Below, one piece after another: positions 17,469-29,482 of a stretch of DNA of 64,000 nucleotides (positions are counted from its first letter, which is position 1; the number at the start of each line of letters is the position of its first letter). The stretch covers positions 868,001 through 932,000 of the forward strand of contig JADJQX010000001.1 of the NCBI GenBank assembly GCA_016712525.1, in the 5' to 3' direction. The position numbers and the translations under genes are program-made. The notes below the pieces were generated by a model. It worked only from the letters and a program-made list of their open reading frames with translations, searched no databases and had not been told where the DNA came from. The DNA comes from Myxococcales bacterium. Its GTDB lineage: Bacteria > Myxococcota_A > Polyangia > Polyangiales > Polyangiaceae.

Positions 17469-18584
17469 TTATTTGCAGCCCGCGAGCAGCGTGTCGCGGA
17501 TGGCCTTCACGCCGCCGTCGTACTTGTCCATCTCGTGCCCCACACCCGCGAGCACCTCGTAGCTCACGTTCACGCCGGCGGCGCCGAGCTCGCGGTGGAG
17601 CGCGGCGGAGAAGATCGGGTACGCCGCTTCGTCGAGCGCGCCGACCTTGAGGTGCACCGGGAGGCGCCCCATGCGCGGCACGTCGGGCCCCTTCACGGGG
17701 CTCTTCGCGAGCAGCGTCGCGAGCCCCGCCGCCCCCGGGCTCGAGCACATCGGGCTCCCACCGAACGACGCGTCGAGCAGCGAGATCACACCGCCGCCCG
17801 CCTGCGTCCCCTTGCCGACACAGCCCGGGCACGCCGACCAGAGCGCGCTCGTCTCGGTGACCCACGCCGAGTCCGTCTGGCCCTGGCAGAAGAGATCGAG
17901 GCGATGAAACGGCCCCGAGGTGGGCATCGCGAACGCGAGCGACGACGCGAGCCCGTTCCACGCGAGCGCGTACACGAGCTCGGCGCTCCCGCCCGAGTTG
18001 CCCGTCGCGCAGAGCGGCACGGAAGGCGCGTGCGTGCGCTTCACGTACCGCGCGAGAGCGGCGTAGCGGCACGCGGCCTCCTGAGGCCCCGCCTTGGCGC
18101 CGTCGAACCAGCCGCGGTCCGCCGTCCATCGGCGATCGACGAGGGTGTAGCCCGCGCTCGTGAGGGCGTCCCTCGCAGGGAAGTTGTAGAAGCCCGTGCC
18201 ACCGCCGCCGCTGCCGAAGACCACGACGCCCTTCTTCGCGACGCCCGCGGGAGGCTCGAAGTACGCCACGTCGACCACGGCTGGCGAGGCCCCGCCGCAC
18301 ACGATCTCGTACGACTCGCAGCGCGTCGCCTGCGGAGCGGCCTTCTCGCACGGCTCCGTGCGGACCCGAACGCTCTCGTCGAACGCACGCCCCGCGTCGT
18401 CTGCGCCGCCCTCCGGGCTCGACGTGGGCGCGCTCGCCGTGGGCGCAGGCGCGCTCGCCGTGGGCGCAGGCACGCTCTCCACGGGAGCCACCGAAGGCCC
18501 TCCCTCGGTCGACGAGCACGCCACCACGAACGAGGCTGCGCCCACCATCCCCAACGACAACGCCCACACCTTCGACGTGCTCAT
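17469..18584 (-). CDS. Alpha/beta-hydrolase (esterase-like) lipoprotein
   Basis: A 371-residue lipoprotein: signal ending FVVAC (Cys23), a Pro/Ala/Thr linker with a repeated APTASAP motif, then an alpha/beta-hydrolase domain. Candidate catalytic residues are Ser197 in G-N-S-G-G, Asp318 in GALDEAAYP and His350 in GVGHEMDKY; an oxyanion-type GSGGGGTGFY lies near 124-133. ATG 18584 has GGAGG five bases upstream, and a 6-bp inverted repeat (ACGGCG/CGCCGT) sits just before that ribosome site, where it could affect translation. Substrate unknown; an envelope-anchored esterase is likely. Confidence 0.8.
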   Translation of the reverse strand: MSTSKVWALSLGMVGAASFVVACSSTEGGPSVAPVESVPAPTASAPAPTASAPTSSPEGGADDAGRAFDESVRVRTEPCEKAAPQATRCESYEIVCGGASPAVVDVAYFEPPAGVAKKGVVVFGSGGGGTGFYNFPARDALTSAGYTLVDRRWTADRGWFDGAKAGPQEAACRYAALARYVKRTHAPSVPLCATGNSGGSAELVYALAWNGLASSLAFAMPTSGPFHRLDLFCQGQTDSAWVTETSALWSACPGCVGKGTQAGGGVISLLDASFGGSPMCSSPGAAGLATLLAKSPVKGPDVPRMGRLPVHLKVGALDEAAYPIFSAALHRELGAAGVNVSYEVLAGVGHEMDKYDGGVKAIRDTLLAGCK

Positions 18585-18778
18585 CGTGACCTCCCGACGG
18601 CGTCCTTCGCCGTGACGGTCCGAAAGAGCACGCCCCGTGCCGCCGAAATCGCGAAGGGTTTCGCGGCACGTGGACGAGGTCGGGTGGACACCGACAGTCA
18701 CCTCCTGGACGTTCCCAAGTCCGGTCCAGGGCTTCCCATCGGAGGGGGTTCGTCGTAAGCGTCTCGGCGAGGTACCGC

Positions 18779-19414
18779 GTGCTTCCCCCCCTCGTCACGG
18801 AGACCGTCGTCGCGTTCGGATCGCTCTTCTCGATCGTCGATCCGTTCTCGGCGTTGCCGGTGTTCGTGGCGCTCACGGGCGAGAAGCCTCGCGAGTACCA
18901 GAGCCGCACCGCGCTCCGGGCCTCGCTCACGTGCTTCGTCGTGCTCTCGGTCTTCGCGGCGGCGGGCTCGTTCATCTTCAAGTTCTTCGGCATCACGATC
19001 CCGGCCTTCAAGGTCGCGGGGGGCATCCTCCTCTTCGGCGTGGCGCTCGACATGATGCGCGCCCAACACTCCGAGACCCGCACCACGAAGGAAGAAGAGA
19101 CCGAGAAACACGAGGACGTCGGGCTCATCCCCCTCGGGCTCCCGCTCCTCTCCGGCCCGGGCGCGATCGCCGCCGTGATGGTGCTCGCAGGTCAGGCGGA
19201 GAGCACGGCGTCACGCGTCGCCGTGCACGTCGCCATCCTCGGCATCGGCGCCTCGGCGTTCCTCATTTTGCGCTCGGCGGCCGTCGTCGGGAAGCTCCTC
19301 GGCACCACGGGCATCCGCGTCATCGGGCGCCTCATGGGCCTCATCCTCGCGGCCATCGCCATCCAGTTCGTGATCGACGGCGCCCACGAGGCGTTCCCGA
19401 AGACGTTCTCGTGA
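18779..19414 (+). CDS. MarC-family integral membrane protein
   Basis: A 211-residue protein with about six membrane spans and the MarC (UPF0056) signatures: FGSLFSIVDPFSALPVFVAL near the start, GGILLFGVALDM, and PLGLPLLSGPGAIAAVMVLA in the middle. The charged cytoplasmic loop between spans 3 and 4 (RTTKEEETEKHEDV) is usual for the family. Function of MarC proteins is not settled despite their name; they are no longer thought to cause multiple antibiotic resistance. GTG 18779 start. Divergent from the esterase lipoprotein (194 bp). Confidence 0.92.
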   Translation: MLPPLVTETVVAFGSLFSIVDPFSALPVFVALTGEKPREYQSRTALRASLTCFVVLSVFAAAGSFIFKFFGITIPAFKVAGGILLFGVALDMMRAQHSETRTTKEEETEKHEDVGLIPLGLPLLSGPGAIAAVMVLAGQAESTASRVAVHVAILGIGASAFLILRSAAVVGKLLGTTGIRVIGRLMGLILAAIAIQFVIDGAHEAFPKTFS

Positions 19415-19482
19415 GGCTCACACGGAGGGTGCACGCGCGCCCTCCCCACGGAAGAGCGCGATCGACGCTCACGAGCGTAGCT

Positions 19483-19745
19483 TCAGCGCCCGCCGCCGGG
19501 CTTCGGGGCCTCGCCGTGGAAGAGCGGCACGGGCGGGGGCTTCGGATCGGAGGTGCCCGGGTCGCGCGTGTCGTCGTCCCCGTCGTCGGCGGAGGCCACG
19601 TCGGTCGCGACCTCGGCGGAGGGCGCGGCGAGCTCGGGCGACACCTTCGGCGCCTCGACACGGAGCGGCTCGGCGGAGCTCCCGAGGACCTCGGGCCCTG
19701 CCACGTCGGCGGCACAGCCAGCAACCGAAAGGGTGAGCAAAATCG

Positions 19746-19761
<16 letters not shown>
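19483..19761 (-). CDS. Small lipoprotein
   Basis: A 92-residue protein with a clean lipoprotein signal (MRRIVAILLTLSVAGC, Cys16) and an acidic Pro/Asp/Ala-rich mature part with no fold I recognise. Its start overlaps the end of the sigma-54 activator gene by 16 bases in another frame, so it is probably the second gene of that operon. Low-complexity tail ends in three Gly and Arg. Confidence 0.7.
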
Positions 19762-23240
<3,479 letters not shown>

Positions 23241-23311
23241 CGGGGCAGGCTCCTCGGGGCGCACACGCGCCGCCCTCGAGGGAGAGCATCCCCTATGCCA
23301 GGTCAAAATGC

Positions 23312-23330
23312 GTCACATTACGAGCACTTG
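23312..23330. promoter_or_regulatory. Recurrent 19-bp intergenic motif, copy 1
   Basis: In the 155-bp gap upstream of the sigma-54 activator, about 75 bp before its ATG. Plus-strand core TACGAGCACTTG is identical to the core at 34505-34516 and close to those at 38933-38951 and 39136-39154. Function unknown; position suggests a protein-binding site or promoter part. Confidence 0.3.
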
Positions 23331-23395
23331 CGCGAGGCGTCCGATTCACGCACGGGCCCACCGTCGCGATTTGCACGCCCCCACGGGCTGCTAAG

Positions 23396-24607
23396 TTACT
23401 CGTCCCCTTGAGGCGGGAACGTCCCCTGGTTCTCGGGGATGCCCCCTTCGCCCGCCGGAGTGGAACACGTGACCTGCGGGCACGAGGCGTCCCGGTAGAA
23501 GCGCTTGCCGAGCCTCTCCGTGGACGCCGCTTCTACGGCGGTGAAGCCGAAGCCCACGGACACGGCGTCGCAAGGCGCGGACACGTCGACCCCGGCTCCG
23601 ATACGAATGTCTCGCGCCTTGCACGCGAGATCACGGAAGGCCTGGTCGAAAGGCATGGCGCAGAGGATGACGTCCTCGGTCTCCTGATAGGCCACGACGC
23701 GCGCGTTCTTGAAAGCCTCGTCGATGGGCCATTTGCCGGCGACGACACCATTCGTGAGCACGTAGCCACCTCCGTCGCCGCGCTCGACCTTGGCCGACAT
23801 GACGACGTCCTTCAGCGCGAGCTTGAGCACGTTCCCGTTTCTCTTGCGCTGAATCGGGAGCGCAAAGGGATCGAATCGCGCGTAGAGCACCCCACCGGTG
23901 ACGTACCCTCGGAAGTCGAAGATGCTGCTCGCGCCGAACGCGTCGCGTGTCGCGAACTCGTCGTCGATGAGCCACTGTTCCGTGCGGTCAAAACGCGGGA
24001 CGCCTCCGTCGGTGAGGCCGAGAGTCGGCCGGAAGGATACTTTGACGGTCGGATCTTCGGGCTGACCGTTGTACCCCTCGATGTCGAGCAAAAACCCGTA
24101 CGTCCCCTGCTTGAGGGACTCGGAGACCTGCTCCGGCCGGAACGGGGCATTCGGAATGATCGACGACCTGAAGAACTGGAGGAGCACGTAGGCCGCGTTA
24201 TCGACGCCACGGTCGGTCTTGTCCCGGGTGTAGTCGTCGAACGCAAGGGTCCCTTGGGCGTTCGCACAGGACTCCTCACCAGGCTTGGTGGTGCATACGC
24301 CGTCGAGGTCGTACCCACGTACCGGCGCCGCACCTCCGCCGACCTGCAGCCCAAGATCGAAGTCGTTGAAGACGAAGGTGAGCCGGGTCGTGTCGTCTCC
24401 CGAGTCACCGACAGGTCGCTCGGGCGGGCGCTCGGGGTTGCACGTCGGCGCCGCGTCGGGTTGCTCGGTCGCCGTCGCCGTGGGGGCGTCGGCCTGGGCG
24501 CTCGCGTCGGGCGAGAACGTGAGCTCCTCGAACCCGAAGAGGCTCGCGCACGCGCTCACCCCTGCCACGGCGAAGAGCGCGCCGAGCGCGAAGAGGCGAG
24601 TGCGCAT
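23396..24607 (-). CDS. Lipoprotein of unknown function, third gene of kinase operon
   Basis: A 403-residue exported protein: signal ending GVSAC, a Thr/Ala/Asp linker, then a beta-rich domain with repeated Asp/Gly turns (for example FVFNDFDLGLQVGGG and DIEGYNGQPEDPTVKVSF). Several Cys in the last quarter suggest disulfides. No family recognised. The ATG shares one base with the stop of the TPR-PEGA gene (TGATG), so the two are translationally coupled. Acts at the envelope, probably with the kinase two genes upstream; that link is inferred from gene order. Confidence 0.75.
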   Translation of the reverse strand: MRTRLFALGALFAVAGVSACASLFGFEELTFSPDASAQADAPTATATEQPDAAPTCNPERPPERPVGDSGDDTTRLTFVFNDFDLGLQVGGGAAPVRGYDLDGVCTTKPGEESCANAQGTLAFDDYTRDKTDRGVDNAAYVLLQFFRSSIIPNAPFRPEQVSESLKQGTYGFLLDIEGYNGQPEDPTVKVSFRPTLGLTDGGVPRFDRTEQWLIDDEFATRDAFGASSIFDFRGYVTGGVLYARFDPFALPIQRKRNGNVLKLALKDVVMSAKVERGDGGGYVLTNGVVAGKWPIDEAFKNARVVAYQETEDVILCAMPFDQAFRDLACKARDIRIGAGVDVSAPCDAVSVGFGFTAVEAASTERLGKRFYRDASCPQVTCSTPAGEGGIPENQGTFPPQGDE

Positions 24608-25629
24608 CAAAACGTCCCCCCGAGCTCGAGCCCGAGCGCCCCAGGACCACCCGACGGAACCACCCGAAACGCTTGAGTTTTCCTACCCTTATGGGCATCG
24701 GGCGCCCACAGGAAGAGCCCCACGCCCGCGGCCGCGAGCACCCCACCGGCGACCACGAGGACCGTCGAGCCCGTAGCGAGAGAGAAGGCGGTCTCGTTGT
24801 CGTTCACGGCGACCGGATCGGAGCACTCCCTCTGGGGCTCGGGGCACGTGCTCCGCGAGTCGTCGTACTTGCCCTTCGCGATGAACCCGAGCGCGACGCC
24901 CACGCCCGCGGCCGCGAGCCCGATGCCCGCCGCTGTGACGCCGCCCACGCGCGTCGCGGTCCAGTACGGAGGAGGCCCCTCGACGACGATCTTGGTCGGC
25001 CCCGGGCCCTTCGCGACGGGCGCGAGCGCGAGGCTCGGCACGACGATGTCGGGGACTTTGGTCCCCTCGGCCACGGCGACCTTCGTCGACCACGCGACAC
25101 GCCCGGGCGCGTCCGCCTTCACGACGTGCTCCCCCGGATCGACGGCCATCGCGAGGCCCCACTCGCTCTCGGAGAGCTTGGCGCCGTCGCGCGAGATCAC
25201 GAGCCCTTCGGCGCGAGCCTCGGCAGGCACGGTCACCGTGAGCCGGACGAGGCGCGGCTCGAGGGCCCGAACACGCTCTTCGGCCTGCGCGGCCCACTCC
25301 TCTTTGCCTGCTTTTCGCGCGGCGACGACGGCGCTCGAGAACGCCCCCCACGCGCTCGCGGTCTGCCCGTTGCGCTCGTAGCAGGTGCCGAGGTTGAGGA
25401 GCGTGGAGGCCTTGGGATCGACGTCGTAGCTTGCCTTGAACTTGGGGCAGGCGGCCTTGAAGTCTTCGCGTTTCACGTCTGCGAGGGCCGCGTCGAAGAG
25501 CTGTTTTCCACGAGCGCGCGCGTCCTCGGTGGCCGTGGCTGGCTGGGCGGGCTCGTCGGCGTGGGCGGCGTGAACGGTAGCGAGGGGCAGGCTCACCGTG
25601 ACGAGGAGCGCGAAGGTGGTCTTTCTCAT
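24607..25629 (-). CDS. Exported TPR/PEGA-like protein with two membrane segments
   Basis: A 340-residue protein. Sec signal (LLVTVSLPLATVHAAHADE), then a TPR-like helical unit (GKQLFDAALADVKREDFKAACPKFKASYDVDPKASTLLNLGTCYERNG is the typical start), a beta-rich PEGA-like region around LTVTVPAEARAEGLVISRDG, and two hydrophobic segments near the end. This layout is common in myxobacterial genes next to Ser/Thr kinases. Its ATG overlaps the kinase stop by four bases (ATGA), and its stop overlaps the next start. Probably a periplasmic partner or sensor arm of the kinase; this is inference. Confidence 0.8.
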   Translation of the reverse strand: MRKTTFALLVTVSLPLATVHAAHADEPAQPATATEDARARGKQLFDAALADVKREDFKAACPKFKASYDVDPKASTLLNLGTCYERNGQTASAWGAFSSAVVAARKAGKEEWAAQAEERVRALEPRLVRLTVTVPAEARAEGLVISRDGAKLSESEWGLAMAVDPGEHVVKADAPGRVAWSTKVAVAEGTKVPDIVVPSLALAPVAKGPGPTKIVVEGPPPYWTATRVGGVTAAGIGLAAAGVGVALGFIAKGKYDDSRSTCPEPQRECSDPVAVNDNETAFSLATGSTVLVVAGGVLAAAGVGLFLWAPDAHKGRKTQAFRVVPSGGPGALGLELGGTF

Positions 25630-27233
25630 TCGCCGTAGGGGACGAAGCCCGGAGGCCCGGAGCTGGCAGGTTTCGTGGTGGGTTTGGCCGACGGCGTAGG
25701 GGCCGCGGAAGGTTGCGCGGCGACGCTGGGCGCGGCGCCGGGTTTCACGGCCTTCGCCGAGCCGGGTTTGCTCGGAGCGATCGCCGAGGCGGAGGGCGCA
25801 GGGGCAGCGCTCGGCTCCGAAGAGACGGCCACGGCCACGGCCGACGACGACGAGGGCTCGGCTTTGGGAGGCGCAGGAGCGACCGACGGGGCCACCGAAG
25901 CCACGCCCGAAGGAGACCCGGCCGAGAGCGCCGCGACCTGAGCCCCTGCGTTCGGGGCCGGACGTGACGTGGCCGCGAGCGCGATGCCCACCCCGAGGCC
26001 GACGAGGCCGAGCGCACCGAGCGCGACCACCCACGCGGGCTTGCGCGGCGCCACCGGAGGCACGCCGTTCTGCGTGTTGCCCCACGCGCTCGACGCGCCG
26101 ACCGGCTCGCTCGTGTCTCGTGCGCGAGGCACCTCGGAGGGCTTGGGGGGCTCGGTCACGGCGGGCGACGAGGGCGCCGAAATCCTCTGCGAAGACGAGA
26201 GCTTACCCGAGAGGCTCGGGTCCGAGCGCACGTCGAGCGTGGGGCCGAGCGGGTTGTCGGTCACGCCGGAGATGTCCGAGAACGACGCGTACGCGGCGCG
26301 GGCCGAGGGCTGCGCGCGGAGCACCGTCGCGATGGAGGCCGCGAGGCCGCGCACCGCATCCCCACCGAACGGCTCGAGATCGCGCGCGAGCTCGGCCACG
26401 TTGGGGTAGCGATCGTCCGGCTTCTTGGCGAGGCACCGCGCGATGATCGCCTCGATGCCCTCGGCGACGTCGGCGCGGTGCGTGCGGATGGGCGTCGGAT
26501 CTTCCATCGTCACTTGGAAGACGAGGCCTGGGATCGTGTCCGACTCGAACGGGTGGCGGGCCGTCAGGAGCTCGTGCAAGAGCACGCCGATCGACCAGAT
26601 GTCGCTGCGCTCGTCGACCGACTTGGACGAGCGCATCTGCTCGGGCGACATGTAGAGCGGCGAGCCGAGCAGGCTCTGCGATCGGGTCAGCGCGAACTCG
26701 GCGCTCGCCTCTTCGAGGGCCTTCGAGATGCCGAAATCGAGCACCTTCACGAGCGGCTCACCGTTCACGCGGTGGGTGAGGAAGAGGTTCTGCGGCTTGA
26801 GATCCCGGTGGATGATCTTGACCGCGTGAGCCTCGGCCACGGCCTCGATCGCCTGCAAAATGAACCGCACCGCCGTGGCGACGGGCAACGGTCCCTCGCT
26901 CTTGAGCACCTCCGAGAGATCGCCGCCGTCGAGGTACTCGAGCACCATGTACGGGGCGCCCGTCTCGAGGCGGCCCACGTCGATCACCTTGGCGACGTGC
27001 TCACTCTTCAGCTTCGCGGCCGCCCGCCCCTCCCGCAAAAAGCGACGAACGAGGTCGGCGTTCTCGAGCATCGTGGGCAGGAGCAGCTTGATGGCGACCT
27101 TCTGGTCGAGGTCCTCGTGGGTGGCCGCCACGACGACGCCCATGCCCCCGGCCCCGAGCACGCGGTCGACGCGGTATTTTCCAGCGAGCACGTCCCCAGG
27201 GGAGACGGGCAGCTTGAGGTCGAGGGGGTTCAT
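25626..27233 (-). CDS. Membrane Ser/Thr protein kinase, first gene of operon
   Basis: A 535-residue kinase: GAGGMGVVVAA, VAIKLLLP, IIHRDLKPQNLFL, VLDFGISKA and GSPLYMSPEQ mark an intact RD catalytic domain (about 15-280). One membrane segment follows near residue 410 (VVALGALGLVGLGVGIALA), then a Ser/Ala/Pro/Lys-rich tail ending GPPGFVPYGE. ATG 27233 was chosen; the frame is open upstream but loses protein character. Forms a three-gene unit with the TPR-PEGA protein and the lipoprotein through 4-base and 1-base overlaps. Likely signals envelope state. Confidence 0.92.
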   Translation of the reverse strand: MNPLDLKLPVSPGDVLAGKYRVDRVLGAGGMGVVVAATHEDLDQKVAIKLLLPTMLENADLVRRFLREGRAAAKLKSEHVAKVIDVGRLETGAPYMVLEYLDGGDLSEVLKSEGPLPVATAVRFILQAIEAVAEAHAVKIIHRDLKPQNLFLTHRVNGEPLVKVLDFGISKALEEASAEFALTRSQSLLGSPLYMSPEQMRSSKSVDERSDIWSIGVLLHELLTARHPFESDTIPGLVFQVTMEDPTPIRTHRADVAEGIEAIIARCLAKKPDDRYPNVAELARDLEPFGGDAVRGLAASIATVLRAQPSARAAYASFSDISGVTDNPLGPTLDVRSDPSLSGKLSSSQRISAPSSPAVTEPPKPSEVPRARDTSEPVGASSAWGNTQNGVPPVAPRKPAWVVALGALGLVGLGVGIALAATSRPAPNAGAQVAALSAGSPSGVASVAPSVAPAPPKAEPSSSSAVAVAVSSEPSAAPAPSASAIAPSKPGSAKAVKPGAAPSVAAQPSAAPTPSAKPTTKPASSGPPGFVPYGE

Positions 27234-27525
27234 GCCGTGCCAGCAAAAGCTTCGCGCGTTTACGCCGACTGGGCTAGCTCCTTCGCAGGGTGGCGGAGAC
27301 GAAGGCGCTCGACGCCACGGGGAACGAACGTTCACTAGCCGCCTCCGACGCACCAACCACGGAGCTTCGACCGTGCAAGAACGAGAGCGAGGCGACGGTG
27401 CGTCCGTGCAAGGCCTTGCACGAATGAAATCCCGGCAACTGCAGCGACCATATTGAATTTATTGGCTTTTTCGAGATCGCACGCGCCAGCGCCACCGGCA
27501 CGGGAGCTGCAAAAGGCTGCGCTCG

Positions 27526-27954
27526 ATGGGTCCGGCCAAGAAGATCATGGGCGCTCGCGCCAACCCTCCGGCGCGGCGCGAAGCTTACGTGCCCGTCAAT
27601 CGTCGCGCCGCAGCGTCGTTCGTGACCGAGGTCGGCGAGGGCATCACCCACGATCCTCCGAGCGGTGTCCGCCGCGTGGTCCGGAGCGCGGAGGCGATCT
27701 CCACCCAGAAGCTCCCCGCGCAGCGCGGCCCCGCCCCCGCGCCTCGGTACACGAAGGCCCTCGGGGTCGACAGCCGTCTCCTCGCGGCGGCCCACCTCGT
27801 GACCTGGGTCGAGCGCGAGGCCCTCGACGCCGTCGCGGCGCTCGAAGGGCCCTGCGAAGCCTCGTCGGTCGCGGCCCGTCTCGGTGGTGAGCTCGACGAG
27901 ACGCGTGCGACGCTCGAGCGGCTCGTGCGGCGCGGCCTCATTGCGCTGCGGTGA
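27526..27954 (+). CDS. Small protein with winged-helix-like end, unknown
   Basis: A 142-residue protein from ATG 27526. The N-terminal 75 residues are basic and Pro-rich; the C-terminal part (AASVAARLGGELDETRATLERLVRRGLIAL type pattern) looks like the last two helices and wing of a winged helix. No family recognised. The antisense strand is also open, but its product is Arg/Ser-rich. It ends directly at a purine tract that opens the repeat island. Confidence 0.5.
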   Translation: MGPAKKIMGARANPPARREAYVPVNRRAAASFVTEVGEGITHDPPSGVRRVVRSAEAISTQKLPAQRGPAPAPRYTKALGVDSRLLAAAHLVTWVEREALDAVAALEGPCEASSVAARLGGELDETRATLERLVRRGLIALR

Positions 27955-27959
27955 GGGCG

Positions 27960-28003
27960 GAGGGAGAGAGCGAGAGAGGGAGAGAGGGAGAGCGAGAGCA
28001 GGG
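27960..28003. repeat. GA-rich purine tract
   Basis: A 44-bp run of nearly pure G and A on the plus strand (three C interruptions), built from GAGAGAGC/GGAGAG units, directly after the previous stop codon and before the first hairpin repeat. Mirror-symmetric purine tracts of this kind can form triplex DNA. Confidence 0.8.
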
Positions 28004-28163
28004 TGCCCCCACCGCCGGGTGCTCGGCCTAACGGCCTGCGCGCCCGGCACCTCCCCCAAAGCTCGTTCTCGGCTTCGCTTTCCCGCGCGCCGTCGCGCTC
28101 ACTCGCTTGCGCGAAGCCTGCGAGCGAGCAGGGGGAGTTGAAGAGACCGTGGCGCGGCGTGGG
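28003..28163 (+). repeat. Hairpin repeat, copy A
   Basis: First of five related elements. Core 28048-28140 is an imperfect palindrome: outer arms CACCTCCCCC and GGGGGAGTTG (one mismatch), then GCTCG/CGAGC, then GGCTTCGC/GCGAAGCC around a 32-base loop. A conserved 5' flank (GCCCCCACCGCCGGGTGCTC) precedes it and a conserved GTGGCGCGGCGTGGG follows. Confidence 0.85.
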
Positions 28164-28182
28164 CGGCCGGCGTCGTGCCGTG

Positions 28183-28440
28183 GCCCCCACCGCCGGGTGC
28201 TCGGCCTGACGGCCTGCGCGCCCGACACCTCCCCCAAAGCTCGTTCTCGGCTTCGCTTTCCCACGCGCCGTCGCGCACACTCGCTTGCGCGAAGCCTGCG
28301 AGCGAGCAGGGGGAGGTGCAGAAGCCGTGGCGCGGCGTGGGGCGGCTCGTGCACTCGAGGGCCCCCACCCGCCCGACGAGAAGAAGCCCCACGGCGCCCA
28401 AGGCCCATCGAAGTCGGTGCCGACTCCGGAGAGGAGGGGT
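28183..28440 (+). repeat. Hairpin repeat, copy B (longest)
   Basis: Core 28226-28318 with perfect outer arms CACCTCCCCC/GGGGGAGGTG and inner arms GGCTTCGC/GCGAAGCC. Its long 3' flank (to 28440) is shared with copy D, including GTGCACTCGAGG and AGCCCCACGGCGCCCAAGG. Head-to-tail with copies A and C. Confidence 0.88.
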
Positions 28441-28617
28441 GCCCCCACCGCCGGGTGCTCGGCCTGACGGCCTGCGCGCCCGACACCTCCCCCAAAGCTC
28501 GTTCTCGGCTTCGCTTTCCCACGCGCCGTCGCGCACACTCGCTTGACGAAGCCTGCGAGCGAGCAGGGGGAGGTGCAGAAGCCGTGGCGCGGCGTGGGGT
28601 CCTCGTGCACTCGAGGT
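28441..28617 (+). repeat. Hairpin repeat, copy C
   Basis: Core 28484-28575, perfect outer arms, one base shorter in the loop side of the right inner arm (TTGACGAAGCC instead of TTGCGCGAAGCC). 5' flank identical to copy B; 3' flank ends at GTGCACTCGAGG. Confidence 0.88.
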
Positions 28618-28673
28618 AGCGATCGTCCACCCCTGGCCCAACGTGCGCTTTGCTGCCCGTTGATCCGACGTGG

Positions 28674-28706
28674 GAACCCGGTGCGGGAAATCCGCACGCC
28701 GGGTTC
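28674..28706 (+). ncRNA. Probable group II intron domain V remnant
   Basis: A 33-nt hairpin with the layout of group II intron domain V: lower stem GAACCCGG/CCGGGTTC, a two-base CG bulge on the 3' side, upper stem TGCGG/CCGCA and a GAAA-type loop, followed by CTGACC and a G-run as in many introns. The catalytic triad position reads AAC where AGC or CGC is expected, and no maturase gene or other domain is visible, so this is a dead fragment if real. Its downstream side runs into a reversed piece of the hairpin repeat. Confidence 0.6.
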
Positions 28707-28722
28707 TGACCGGGGGGGGCGG

Positions 28723-28744
28723 CGCGTGGGAAAGCGAAGCCGAG
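28723..28744 (-). repeat. Inverted fragment of the hairpin repeat
   Basis: Twenty-two bases (GTGGGAAAGCGAAGCCGAG core) are the reverse complement of the left inner arm and loop of copy B at 28248-28269. Confidence 0.75.
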
Positions 28745-28969
28745 CGCCCTCCGGGAACCGCGCCTCGAAGCGTTTGGTCTGCGAGACCGTCCATCGAGCA
28801 TGCACCGGATACCAAGCTTTGTTGGTCGCCACCGCATAGTCGGCACCGCCTGCGGCGCGCGCCACCGCCACCCTCAACTTCCTGCATTTCCAGGGACGAC
28901 CTCGTTGACTTCGGTCTCGTCTGCATGCTTTTACTTGGATGCACGCCGCGGATGGAGAAGGACGGGCGC

Positions 28970-29482
28970 ATGAACGTGGACTTCGAGGACATTGGAGTGC
29001 GCCTTGGTGTGCTGGAAGCCCTCCTCGACGCGGGGCACTTCGAAGGCGAACGAGAGAGCCTTGGCGAAGGATTGGACGATCTCGAGCCCGGAGAAGACTT
29101 CGGGAGCGTGGTCTCGGCTCGCTTGAAAACCTGGACCATCGACTCGACCAAGCTCGACGAGGTCACCGAGCTCGATATCGACGGCGGAAACGAAGTCTAT
29201 GCGCTGCACGCGTCGGACCCGGACGCGGGGTGGAGTGGCTGCGATCGCGCCGAGTTCGTGGTGGCGAGCCTCGGCGACCTTCGCCACCTTCCGAACCTCG
29301 CCAGTCTCTCGATCGTGGCCTTGCTCGCGCCCGACATCGACCTCGCTCCGCTCGTTGCCGCTCCGGCCTTGAAGAAGGTCTTTCTCGACTTGCACGAGCC
29401 GACCCACGAGCAGCGAGTGGTGCTCGAGACGCTCGTGCGTCAAGGTGTCGAGGTCGGCCCGGCGTCCCTTTTTGGCCGCTGA
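28970..29482 (+). CDS. DUF6892-like protein
   Basis: A 170-residue acidic protein. It begins MNVDFEDIGVRLGVLEALLD, resembling the start of proteins I associate with DUF6892, then ELDIDGGNEVYAL and a leucine-rich stretch (LRHLPNLASLSIVALL, then LAPLVAAPALKKVFLDL) that looks like two to three leucine-rich-repeat turns. Related proteins tend to occur as orphan immunity-like genes near polymorphic toxins, but no toxin is visible here. The frame is open upstream through ATG 28952 and ATG 28925; I prefer 28970 by family start. It sits between repeats and an IS remnant and has no partner gene. Confidence 0.55.
   Translation: MNVDFEDIGVRLGVLEALLDAGHFEGERESLGEGLDDLEPGEDFGSVVSARLKTWTIDSTKLDEVTELDIDGGNEVYALHASDPDAGWSGCDRAEFVVASLGDLRHLPNLASLSIVALLAPDIDLAPLVAAPALKKVFLDLHEPTHEQRVVLETLVRQGVEVGPASLFGR

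Noticed and set aside
28674..28706. Reading the hairpin as an integron attC site or a terminator
   Set aside because: No attC-type core sites at the ends, no U-tract after the stem; the bulge and loop fit group II domain V better.
28031..28877. Long open frames on both strands across the hairpin repeats
   Set aside because: They simply translate the repeat copies (recurring Arg/Pro/Ser-rich blocks), lack ribosome sites and have stops or frame changes between copies.
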